Assembly: GCA_949361645.1 (NCBI GenBank)
Contig: OX442429.1
Location: forward strand, 8,305,694-8,369,693
Length of the DNA stretch: 64,000 bases
Source: Spongilla lacustris
Taxonomy: Eukaryota > Porifera > Demospongiae > Spongillida > Spongillidae
Reading direction: 5' to 3'
Part shown: positions 1 to 10,800 of the stretch, piece after piece
Layout: every line of letters begins with the position of its first letter
Numbering within the stretch: the stretch's first letter is position 1
Program-made: the position numbers and the translations under genes
Notes under the pieces: model-generated
Database searches by the model: none
Told to the model about the DNA's origin: nothing
What the model saw: only the letters and a program-made list of their open reading frames with translations

Positions 1-746
1 CTGCAGTAGCGGCTCCTATCCGGAAACTGTGAGTATTGAAATGAGACGGGCTGAACCCAGACTTTCTGAGAATGCGATGAAGGGTGTTGCGGAAAAATGT
101 AGCTGTGAGGGGGCCTCTTGATTTCATGTGAAAGAGTGGTCTAGACCCTGATGCTTTGCAGTGGCCCAAATATGACAGCATTGCTTGAACTGGGCAACAG
201 ACACCTCCAGTGCGCCCTATGGTGATTGTACTTCCTTTCCCCCAACTGGTCTGTTTTGGAAAATTGGAGGAATACCTTCATCTGGTCTTTTGACAATGAA
301 ATATCCCTTCTGGCCAGGAACTGGGTAGGAGGATGTTGAGTGGAAGTAGTAAACTCCCCAACTCTCAGAAACCCAAAGAAGGCAAGGGTCATGGCAGCAC
401 GTAGCATTAGTTGATCATGTGTGCCCAGAGTGTGGTCATGCCTCAGCCCCTCCATCAGCTTTTCCAGGACCTGCATCGTAATAGGTCTACGACATCTTGG
501 CTGGATTCGGGACTGTTGCCGCTCAATGCCTCGTAACACCAACTGCAAGGTGGGGTTGTCAGTAACAGGGCTACGGAAGCCGTTAAGATGGTGCTGGTGG
601 GTGATGGAAGACACATACACCCGGATAGTCTTCCAGCTGAGGGAGTTGCTAAGGTGTGTAGCAAACAAAGCCACCATATGCTGACTGGCTGGCATATGTG
701 ATGCACCTTGCTGTCTACAGAAAGACCGAAACCGTCTAAAACCCAC
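1..746 (-). pseudogene. Tyrosine recombinase of the DIRS-like element (frameshifted, incomplete)
   Basis: The minus-strand frame from 746 carries an N-terminal core-binding region and the first catalytic Arg in the box FFGFLRVGEFT, followed by KTDQLG. The frame then leaves at a run of five C (plus strand 239-243). The continuation is in another frame and reaches HSFRIGAATA, the HxxR box, at plus 1-30. The distal His and catalytic Tyr lie beyond the window. In this class the enzyme integrates a circular DNA intermediate without a DDE integrase. A single-base indel at the C run best explains the break. Confidence 0.8.
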
Positions 747-808
747 TCGATAGGTGAATGAGGTAGAGGGGGCCAGGGCCTTGCGTGCCAGCCGCTTCAG
801 GATGTGTT

Positions 809-2643
809 CTAGAGGTCTGCCAACTCTGGTGGGGTAGGGGTGGGGTGCAGGTCTGCCTGTGGGGCAAGGGAGAAAAACCGTGATATAAGGTTGCGGGACA
901 GCGCATCAGCCAAAGGGTTATGCTGGCCAGGTATATGCACAAGCTGCACAGAGAAATTGTGGTTGGCTGCGGTGAAAAAGAGTTCCCTCAGCAGCTTCAT
1001 AATTGCCACATCCTTTGATGACTGGCCAGACCAGGCGTACACAATGGCTTGGTTGTCACAGTGGAACCTAACACGGCGCTTTGCTAGACGAGGACCCCAC
1101 ACCTTAGCTGCTGCCACTATCGCAAAGAGTTCCTGCCACTGAATAGACCGTGCACCCAGTTGCTGGTGAGGGAGCCAAGAGCCCCTAAACCAGGACCCAT
1201 TGAAATAAGCCCCAAAACCTGAGGTGCCAGAGGCATCGGTAAACAGGTTCAGGGTGTTGGCACAGGTCCAGTCAGGGTCAAGGAATATTGCCACGCCATT
1301 CCACTCAGGGAGGAAGCGCTCCCACCAGGCAAGGTCCTCCCGTGCGTCCGCTGTAATCCTGATGTGGTGTTGGAGCTTCTTGGCCGTGGTTGAGTGGTCA
1401 ATCAGACGTCTCAAAAATAGGCGACCAGCAGGAACAACTTTTGCTGCAAAAGAAAGCTTGCCAATTAACGACAGCAAGTCCCGCTTGGTGGCCTTATGAC
1501 GTCCGCGCCAGCCTTGAATGCTGTGTAAGATGTCCTCTTGTTTGTCAAGCGGCAGAGACAACTGCTGGGTGGTGGAGTCCAGGGTGATGCCTAGGAAGGT
1601 GAGCTGAGTGGCAGGACCCTCCAGCTAGTCAAAGGCCACTGGGATGCCTAAGTTGCCACATGCTGAGAGGGTTGATTGTACAGAGGTAGCACACTGTTGT
1701 TGACCTGCTGGGCCAACCAGAAGAAAATCGTCCAAGTAGTGGATGGCCTCGACGCTGTGTTGGGAGGACAGAATCCAATGTAAGGCCTCAGCAAAGTGAT
1801 TAAACAAGTAAGGAGCTGATCGCAGGCCAAACAGTAGACATGTGTCGACATAGTACCTCCCTTGCCAGTACATACCCAAGAGATCCCAATCTTTGGCCCG
1901 GACTGGAACCATGCGAAAGGCTGACTTTAGGTCGACTTTAGCCATGAGGCAACCAACACCATGCTTGAGGAGCAGCCGGACAGCATCATCAACGGTAGAG
2001 TAATGGAGTGAAAACTCCTCCTTTGAGATCCCGTCGTTGACACTGATGCCATATGGAGCAGAAAGGTGAAGGATGACACGCCACATGCCATTCTTCTTGG
2101 GTGTGGCCCCCAAGCCTGAAGTCCGAAGATTGACAAAAGGCTTCTCCGTGAAGGGGCCAAGGACACCTCCAGCTGCAATTTCCTTGGACAGCTCAGAGTT
2201 GATAATATCAGGGTGCTGGTATGCAGATATGAGGTTATGTGATTTAAGTGGGTTCGGGGGCCATTAAAACCTATTGAAATGCCATGCTTGATACTATGTA
2301 GCAGCCAGGAAACCCAGGCCTTGTCAGGGTGATTGGACAAACTCCGCTCAAATTCTGAGCATCGTAAAGGGGTGTAGGGGTGAAGCTTACCCTGGAGCCG
2401 CAGGAGCTCTAGGGCAGGACTTGCCAGGGTGGTCACCGAGGCAACCCGTGACCCAGCACTTGTGGGCGAAGGAACACTCAGCACGAGTGCAGGAGGCGTA
2501 ATTGAATTTCCTGCAGATTTCCTGCCCTGACTGTGTGTGGGTGACACGGCCTTGGGTAGCCTTGGTTGCTCCATTGGTGGCAGAGGATTGCAGGGTGTTG
2601 GCACTAGGCTGCTTGGGGGTCCGAAAGGGGTGCCGGGTTGCAC
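809..2643 (-). pseudogene. Reverse transcriptase-RNase H of the DIRS-like element (amber stop plus frameshift)
   Basis: Three minus-strand pieces belong together. From 2643 the frame carries the start of the RT domain (HPDKAWVSWLLHSIKHG) and overlaps the end of gag. Near 2255-2265 the frame changes to the one running 2263-1625, with KVDLKSAF (motif A) and the catalytic box HYLDDFLLVG. A TAG at 1625-1627 stops this frame, but the same frame resumes immediately and continues to 809 with the RNase H domain (NLFTDASGTSGFGAYF, WQELFA, HCDNQA, NPLADALSRN). The stop lies in the RT thumb/connection, where an uninterrupted frame is expected. It is the polymerase of the element, now non-functional as written. 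Confidence 0.85.
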
Positions 2644-3094
2644 ACCACAGAAGAATATCGTCCTTCACCTGATCCCAGGGGGTGAGGTGGGATTTGTCCC
2701 GTGCCACTGCCTGACGGAATAGGGAGTCATATTTTATGCAAACCCCTACTGGGTACGATGAAAACAACTGGCACATGATCGGTTGATACTTGGCCAGCTG
2801 CAGAGCAGATGAAGGAGATACCTGCAGGCGCACGGCGAGGAAAATATTCCAGGCCTCCAACCACGTCGCGAGGTCAACCACGCGCCTTTTCGCCGAGCGT
2901 GAGTCCCGCGTGCGTTTCGCTGCCTGTCCCACCGCGAGTGTCTCGTCTAGCATGGGCAATAACAGCTTATCAAATGCAACAAATTTACCTCGCCGGATTC
3001 GCTTTAGGAGGTATTTTGCTGGGGTTGCTGAACAGGAGATGAACGGGGGGTCCGAGAAAGCCTCGAGACTACTCGACCTCCGACACTCGAGCTG
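2387..3094 (-). pseudogene. Gag C-terminal part of the DIRS-like element (zinc-finger)
   Basis: The open frame begins after a stop at 3095-3097 and reads through RRGKFVAFDKLLLPMLDE to a Cys/His cluster of the form C-x7-C-x4-C-x3-H-x-C, then HPGKSCPR, before stopping at 2387. This kind of cluster is common in gag proteins of DIRS-like and related marine-invertebrate elements. The last ~85 codons overlap the start of the RT frame. The first canonical ATG is well inside, so the part is read as a continuation of the upstream gag after a frameshift, not as a separate gene. Confidence 0.65.
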
Positions 3095-3977
3095 CTAGAG
3101 GAGTCCGATGAGGACGAGCTGCTGCTACTTCCGCTTCGAGAGCTGCTGTCCGTGTGGTGAGCCCGGCGCAGCTTTGCACCTCGCCGGCGACGATGGCCGT
3201 CATCGGCATCCCGGGGCCTGGAGCAGGGGAAAAAAGGTGGGGCTTTACCATGTGCGGGAGCGGAAAGGAGGGGAGGGGTAACCACACAGTCCTGTTGCCC
3301 AGCTGACGGTCGTCGGTTGTGTGGGCGAACCTTATCCCTTGCTGGCGTTGGACTGCGGGAACGCGAGGCTGCCCTGCGTCGACTGTGCGGCGGGTGCTTC
3401 TCCGTAGCTCTGCCTCGCGTATGCACGCGGGGGGTGACTGGAGCTGGGTCGGAGGCCCGGCATCGGCGGGGTCTGCGTTGCCTGCGTGGCTGGAGGAGGA
3501 TCTCATCCGGAGAGGCAGAGCAAGGCGGATCGCTACGCCTCTGGGAGCGTCCACGACCGGTACCACCGGGTCCTTCGGGGCGTCCGGAATCACGAGGCCC
3601 CCCAGAACGATCGCGATCACTGGACAACGCAGATGAGGAGCGACCACCGCACTCCTCGGAGTACGCGGCCGACCGCCAGACCTCACCAAGCGTCCAAGAC
3701 CGCTAGGTCCCTGGGAGCGCCCGCGACCCCCACGCCCACGAGAGCACCCGCGGCCGCCGGGCCGGTCGGTGAGCGCTCGATCGCTTGACTCCTGGTCGTC
3801 GCTTGAGCCCGAGGACGAATCATCCAATTGTTGATGCTCGAGATCGTGCGAACCTTCGTGCTCAAGGAGCCTTTTCACCAGTGTCGCCTTGTTCCCCGTG
3901 GTAGAGAGTTTGGCTTTTTTGAGGCGAAGTCGCAGCACCTCGCAGGTCAGCTGCGATAAACTATGCTGGGTAGCCAT
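3004..3977 (-). pseudogene. Gag N-terminal part with SAP domain (DIRS-like element)
   Basis: The frame opens at an ATG at 3977 and starts with a SAP-type helix-hairpin (LRLRLKKAKLSTTGNKATLV), a DNA-binding fold of about 35 residues. An acidic Ser/Asp tract and Arg/Gly-rich low-complexity sequence follow. Two frames are open across 3069-3627; the one ending at 3004 has a long Ser tract (3090-3180) that reads as a natural continuation of gag, so at least one indel lies in 3100-3600. A SAP domain at the gag N terminus suggests chromatin or DNA tethering of the particle protein. This is inference. Confidence 0.6.
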
Positions 3978-4400
3978 AGTAAAGCACTCTCCTTCCCAAT
4001 GACAAATGTGTGCAATATGGCACTAGGAAGGAGGGCTTAAATAGTAGCTGCCCAGAATCTAACCAATCCGTTTGAAGGCCTCCCTGAACAAAGGCTTTTA
4101 GAGCTAGAAAACCAGTTGCCTAGATAGAGCACCGATAAAAAACCAGTTTACCCTGATACAGTTTATCAGATCAAAACATGACATCGTAAATTTTAAAGGC
4201 GTACTTTAGCTGGAATGAAGAAATCATCCTTGTTTAATGACAGAGGCCCTTAATCAAGGACGATTGGAGATTAAACATTAAATAAATATCACAGTGACTG
4301 ACTGTACATGTAGTACACATCAATCATTGCTACTAAACTTTCCAAACAAAGTAAGCTAATGTTCTGAACTGAAAATAAAATCGTTACACATCATTGTGAC
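3978..4400. other. Leader of the DIRS-like element and non-coding DNA
   Basis: No gene seen. The first ~100-200 bases are presumably the 5' untranslated leader of the minus-strand retroelement; no terminal repeat could be paired because the other end is outside the window. Confidence 0.4.
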
Positions 4401-4407
4401 ATGTTAC

Positions 4408-4590
4408 TGGAGGGGGAGGGATAACACAAGGTCCAGGAGGAGGGGAGGGATAACACAAGGTCCAGGAGGAGGGGGGAGGAATAAGACAAGGTCCAGGAGG
4501 AGGGGGGGGGGGGGGAGGAGGAGGAATAAGACAAGGTCCCAGAGGAGGGGGGAGGGATAACACAAGGCCCAGGAGGGATAACACAGCAAA
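4408..4590. repeat. Purine-rich minisatellite, about 25-35 bp units
   Basis: Units of the type ggataacacaaggtccagg followed by a G/A-rich run of variable length repeat about six times, including a run of 13 G at 4503-4515. Proline-rich frames across it on the minus strand are repeat by-products. Confidence 0.75.
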
Positions 4591-4599
4591 ATTGCTATG

Positions 4600-5985
4600 T
4601 GGCCATGAAATCTTCCCCTGCATGATGTATATGATCAAAGTTCCGAACAACACTCTTTATCAGTATACTCAACTGAATATATACTCCCTTTAAAGCCTCT
4701 CTGCCCACCCCCAATAAAATAAATAAATTATGTCTTCAGTGCTAAATAAAGCACCAAACGCTCGTTTAGGGAAGTTGTACGATTTATAAAATCACATGTA
4801 CAAATGTAAAAATTAGAAACCAAAAAATAGCAGCGGGTTGCAATTGCATGTAGAGCAAGGGAACCTTAACAGGAACAATCGACTTCCCTTGACTGATGTC
4901 GACAGGCTATCCATGCTAGAGAGATAATTTAAACACTGTTGGATAGGAAAATTTAATGGAGATTACAACTGTACTATCCGTAGGAAATGTTTCATGAATC
5001 CTGGTACTGAAGACTTACGTTTCGGCAAACATACCTCAATGTATGGGAAAGGTACCGAATTAGGAACAACCACATCAAAGGGTTGTTACATAAGCACAGG
5101 GTTTGCCACCCGCTTAAAAACGATGGTGCACGATGATCTATGCAAATAGCTGCACGGTAATTATGGCCGATGAGCGTAAATGTTATTCCCATGGCATGGC
5201 TATTAGTCGAAAAGGGCTCATTCCGCGAGATTACATCTTCAAGCGATCAACTTAGTATCGGTTACCAGCGAAGTAGCGATAAACTACAGGCAGGTGGGAG
5301 CCAAATTAAGAACTGTGTCCATATCATATGCTAGGCATCATGTAGCACCACGCATTAGCATTGTTGTAAATGTATAAATTTTTAGTATAATATTAATTAT
5401 CAACTAATATATATGTATTGCGGACTTTCTACAGTAGGGTCTTCAGTAAATTCATTGTAAACACGTGACTGTTGATTAAAAATTGTAATGTTCCTTGCGT
5501 TCGAAATTCGATATCGTGATACATTATGATACATGTATCGATTCACAATTTTATATCGTTTTCAGTCGTTTCTCGAGGTGGACCTCGGGCAAAAAGTGGT
5601 CAGGCTATAGCCCGTATGCATGACCGGCTGCTACGGCCCTAAATGTAGACCTACGATGAGTTATCCGCGTCAAACGCCACGGGTTCTTTTCAGAAATCAG
5701 AGCCAATGCAACTTAGCATCCCAAATGGACCATTCTGGAACAAGAGTCACGAGCCTAATTCGAAAGCGCGTGATTTGAGTCATATACGGCCTACCATCAT
5801 AACCAATCGCGAAAATTGACAAGCCTATATTTAGAGGAAGTGGGCCCATGCACACCTCCTCCTGGAAAAAACCCTTTATAAAAGGGAAAAACCGAGTTCA
5901 GAGCTGCTCAAACAATTCATTTATGCCTTCGTGGAAGAGTTTGCCGTTAATTTCTTCAGTTGCACACCGTCGTGTACCAGACGGC
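4600..5985. other. Non-coding AT-rich interval
   Basis: No ORF of convincing composition, no RNA gene and no paired repeat were seen. Confidence 0.4.
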
Positions 5986-6304
5986 CATAGGCGGATCCAG
6001 GGGGGGGGGGGGGTGCCTAGGGTGCCCGTGCACCACCCTCCAAGGTCCAGTATTAATTAAGTAATTAATTAATTCATTAACCACCTACTTTATTAAACTT
6101 CATTTCTATGTTTTCGGTGGCGCGTGTTATGAAACGTCAAAGCAGCATTCTAGAATCTAAATTGTCTGTTTGTGAATCCAACTTATATTACTCAAAAGAG
6201 GCTGTATACATGTATGAGCAGTTAATGCGCTTGTAATTTACCGTGCCCCTCCCTTCATTAATATTCATGTCACCACCCAGCCAAAAATCCTGGATCCGCC
6301 TATG
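5986..6304. mobile_element. 319-bp TIR element (MITE-like) with 16-bp perfect termini
   Basis: CATAGGCGGATCCAGG at 5986-6001 is exactly inverted at 6289-6304. The left end is followed by a G13-14 run and a C-rich stretch, and the right interior is C-rich, so the ends are also partly complementary beyond the 16 bp. There is no coding capacity. A target-site duplication could not be fixed by eye, so the superfamily is undetermined. A related end (CATAGGCGG inverted, followed by C/G-rich sequence) may lie at about 6838-6875. Confidence 0.7.
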
Positions 6305-7845
6305 AGACCTGCCAACTTGGCAATAACGCCCGTCGTGAGATTCACCTCGTACCCGGACCACACTTCGGAAAAAAGTAGTGTTCTACTAACTTACATCAAT
6401 TTTAACTGCGCGCGTCGGGTTCTGTTTTACTGTAGCTACCGTGGTCTTCTTACTGCCTTCTTCTAACAGTTTTGGTTGTAGAGTTATATTTATATGAGCT
6501 CTTTTTATCAAGGTCAAAAAAGCGTGAGTCTCACGACCAAATCGTGAGAGTTGGTAGGTCTATACATACACGTAGTAGAGGCGGCCCCAGCATCTACCGA
6601 GGGGAGGGGCCAAACACACGAGGGGCGCCAAAAATGGGCGTGGCTTACTACGCGCGTATAACCGTTTGACTCTGGATTGTTGCTAATAACAGAGATAATG
6701 CCGCTTGCGCGAGCGCTAGTAAATTATGCCCCGCATGTTGTAGTCTCTTTGGATTGTAGTAATTGACGATAGTTTTAGGGATTGGGGGTGGGGGGGAATG
6801 GGGCGCCATAGCCCAAGGAGGGGGGGGGGGGGGGGGGGGCCCAGGCCCCCTGGCCCCCTCCCGCCGGCCGCCTATGCCGTACGTACACCTAGGCCTGATT
6901 TCTCATAAAGGGGGGAAAAAAGTGGGGTTAGCTCTGCCAGTGCATGTGGCTGTGCACAATACGCCTAGAGTGATTCTAACCGTAGATATTAGAGTAGAAC
7001 CTTATATCCAAGCCCAGATGCGCACGCCCACCAGCTGAAGACTCATTGTACAGAACATGTGCTCCCCATCACCTGATATCTACCTACAGTTGCACATTCA
7101 CATACACCCTGGTTTATAACCATCTTTATCGATCTACATGCTTACATGTTACTGTACACGCGTGCACAACACATGCATGTACAGTAGGTTACGCCTCCAT
7201 ATTCTGCTGGGAGCATATTTTCTGTCTAATTCGTTCCTCAAACGACAGAAAAATGTATTAGCCTTTATATAAACGCTTACGTCATGGTGGGTCTACTCTG
7301 TGGCATTATAATTTTAATTTACACGCGGAACGAATGTCACGTGTGTCAGGCGACCTTTCCAGAAACCAAAATTAGAGGAAGTCCTTCGCCGCGATCAATA
7401 AAATGCCACTGGTACAAGTGCGGGCCAATATAAATATCTCCGCCGAAACGCGTCTGGTTGCAGTTTTGCTCGTTGTTGGGCGTCGCCGTGAGATACGCGG
7501 AACTGTCTATTGCAGTGAGTTGCGTGTTCGTGTTCTGTCGTCGGCTCCGTGCGTGTTTTGGGTTTTGCCTTCCCTGTACTTCCCCTCCCGTGGCTTCCCC
7601 TGCGTGCCGTTCTTCCTGTGTGCGTCCGTTGCAGCGGCTTGTTAAAATACGCAAACTTTATTTAATGCCCACCGTTATCTTTTGTGTTGATTAAAAAGCT
7701 TCCCCCTCCTACGTAGTCTCCCATTGCAAGGCCGTAGTAACTAAGGGAGGGGAGGGGGCTCAAGCACCCCCAAAATTTTGAGCCAGCATATAATTTATAA
7801 AAGGATGCTATAATATATTACGCGGTAGCGGTACATAGTACATGT
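6305..7845. other. Non-coding interval with G-tracts
   Basis: It holds a G-run of about 18-19 bases near 6820-6838 followed by C/G-rich sequence. No gene is supported; short frames at 6763-7038 and 7346-7654 have no recognisable motif. Confidence 0.4.
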
Positions 7846-10800
7846 AAGTATAAAGCATTTTCATTTGTCCCATTTTTTGACATTTAATGCTGCGCTACAA
7901 TTAGTATGGTACCGTACACATTTGTCGTACTAAATCACCATATCTATGCATCAAGATGTTGCAGATTCATGCCACCTGTTTCTATTTATTTATTGTATCT
8001 TCACCCTATAGTGTACAATTGACTTTAATCACTTATCCCCAAGCACCCCATATATTTAATTTCCTGTCTTCACCCATCCTATCTCTTTTAAACTCTCTCT
8101 ATCTTCCGGGCCCAACTGAGTGTCATTGTTCTTGGGAATCTGGCATGAGGGCTCACAGGCTCCGTTGATTTTGGGGAAGTGGGGTAAGCCTTGCCACCGC
8201 CAGTTAGCGTGGGATCTGTTGCATCATTGGTAGGCATTGCCACCCTTGACCGAGACTTCCCCTAGCTGTGTGTGTGTTTGGGGCTCCTGCTTTTGACCTC
8301 CAGGATGCCAACCTGTGTCTTCACCTGGGTCACGTTCTTAATGCCTAAGATGAGGCGATTGCTGTAAGGCATAGACAGCATCGCTAATTCCTTAATTGTG
8401 TTGGCTTCCCTTGATCATGACTCTTTTTGGGAATCTATTATCTATCCCTATAAATTTGATAACAGTAATCTAACTTTGAATTTTATTCTTATCAATTTGT
8501 TGTATGTATTTATTGCGTCTGTTGCATCATTGGTAAGCAGTGCCGCCCTTGACCAAGATGGTGTGCTGAATGTGTGTGCATGTACTGTTTATTAATAGTT
8601 ATGTTCATGTAGAGCTATGCACAAGTGTGTATGGTTCCTATGCATTCAAAGAGCAGCATTACATGTAGCTTAATCCCCGTGGCAGCCAGCCTAAACTGAT
8701 CGTACTCCACAGACATTTGTCCGCAATGTCCATCTGCCTCAATGAGCCAGGAGACTTACAAGCAATTGATCTGTGTTCTCCGTGCGAATGGTTGGCAAAG
8801 CTGTCCTAAGTATAAAGCAATTTCAGGTGTCCCATTTTTTGACATTTAATGCTGCGCTACAATTAGTATGGTACCGTACACATTTGTCGTACTAAATCAC
8901 CATATCTATGCATCAAGATGTTGCAGATTCATGCCACCTGTTTCTATTTATTTATTGTATCTTCACCCTATAATGTACAATTGACCTTAATCACTTATCC
9001 CCAAGCAACCAGTATATTGAAATTCCTGTCTTCACCCATCCTATCTCTTTTAAACTCTCTCTATCTTCCGGGCCCAACTGAGTGTCATTGTTCTTGGGAA
9101 TCTGGCATGAGGGATCACAGGCTCCGTTGATTTTGGGGAAGTGGGGTAAGCCTTGCCACCGCCAGTTAGCGTGGGATCTGTTGCATCATTGGTAGGCATT
9201 GCCACCCTTGACCGAGACTTCCCCTAGCTGTGTGTGTGTTTGGGGCTCCTGCTTTTGACCTCCAGGATGCCAACCTGTGTCTTCACCTGGGTCACGTTCT
9301 TAATGCCTAAGATGAGGCGATTGCTGTAAGGCATAGACAGCATCGCTAATTCCTTAATTGTGTTGGCTTCCCTTGATCATGACTCTTTTTGGGAATCTAT
9401 TATCTATCCCTATAAATTTGATAACAGTAATCTAACTTTGAATTTTATTCTTATCAATTTGTTGTATGTATTTATTGCGTCTGTTGCATCATTGGTAAGC
9501 AGTGCCGCCCTTGACCAAGATGGTGTGCTGAATGTGTGTGCATGTACTGTTTATTAATAGTTATGTTCATGTAGAGCTATGCACAAGTGTGTATGGTTCC
9601 TATGCATTCAAAGAGCAGCATTACATGTAGCTTAATCCCCGTGGCAGCCAGCCTAAACTGATCGTACTCCACAGACATTTGTCCGCAATGTCCATCTGCC
9701 TCAATGAGCCAGGAGACTTACAAGCAATTGATCTGTGTTCTCCGTGCGAATGGTTGGCAAAGCTGTCCTAAGTATAAAGCAATTTCAGGTGTCCCATTTT
9801 TTGACATTTAATGCTGCGCTACAATTAGTATGGTACCGTACACATTTGTCGTACTAAATCACCATATCTATGCATCAAGATGTTGCAGATTCATGCCACC
9901 TGTTTCTATTTATTTATTGTATCTTCACCCTATAATGTACAATTGACCTTAATCACTTATCCCCAAGCAACCAGTATATTGAAATTCCTGTCTTCACCCA
10001 TCCTATCTCTTTTAAACTCTCTCTATCTTCCGGGCCCAACTGAGTGTCATTGTTCTTGGGAATCTGGCATGAGGGATCACAGGCTCCGTTGATTTTGGGG
10101 AAGTGGGGTAAGCCTTGCCACTGCCAGTTAGCGTGGGATCTGTTGCATCATTGGTAGGCATTGCCACCCTTGACCGAGACTTCCCCTAGCTGTGTGTGTG
10201 TTTGGGGCTCCTGCTTTTGACCTCCAGGATGCCAACCTGTGTCTTAACCTGGGTCACGTCCTTAATGCCTAAGATGAGGCGATTGCTGTAAGGCATAGAC
10301 AGCATCGCTAATTCCTTAATTGTGTTGGCTTCCCTTGATCATGACTCTTTTTGGGAATCTATTATCTATCCCTATAAATCCCATTACAGTAATCTAACTT
10401 TGAATTTTATTCTTATCAATTTGTATGTATTTATTGCGTCTGTTGCATCATTGGTAAGCAGTGTCGCCTTTGACCGAGATGGTGTGCTTAATGTGTGTGC
10501 ATGTACTGTTTATTAATAGTTATGTTCATGTAGAGCTATGCACAAGTGTGTATGGTTCCTATGCATTCAAAGAGCAGCATTACATGTAGCTTAATCCCCG
10601 TGGCAGCCAGCCTAAACTGATCGTACTCCACAGACATTTGTCCGCAATGTCCATCTGCCTCAATGAGCCAGGAGACTTACAAGCAATTGATCTGTGTTCT
10701 CTGTGCGAATGGTTGGCAAAGCTGTCCTAAGTATAAAGCAATTTCAGGTGTCCCATTTTTTGACATTTAATGCTGCGCTACAATTAGTATGGTATCGTAC

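Larger units (their letters stand above)
1..4000 (-). mobile_element. DIRS-type tyrosine-recombinase retrotransposon, decayed, cut by window edge
   Basis: Read on the minus strand the order is SAP-domain gag, zinc-finger gag, reverse transcriptase, RNase H, tyrosine recombinase. That order and the recombinase in place of a DDE integrase define the DIRS/Ngaro/PAT group. No methyltransferase is visible between RNase H and recombinase, which leans towards Ngaro- or PAT-like, but the clade is not resolved. The coding frame is broken several times (about 240, 1625, 2260, 3095 and within 3100-3600), so this copy is dead or the assembly has homopolymer errors. The 3' end and terminal repeats lie outside the window. 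Confidence 0.85.

Noticed and set aside
3317..3788. Plus-strand Arg/Pro-rich frames
   Set aside because: Shadows of the GC-rich gag sequence on the opposite strand.
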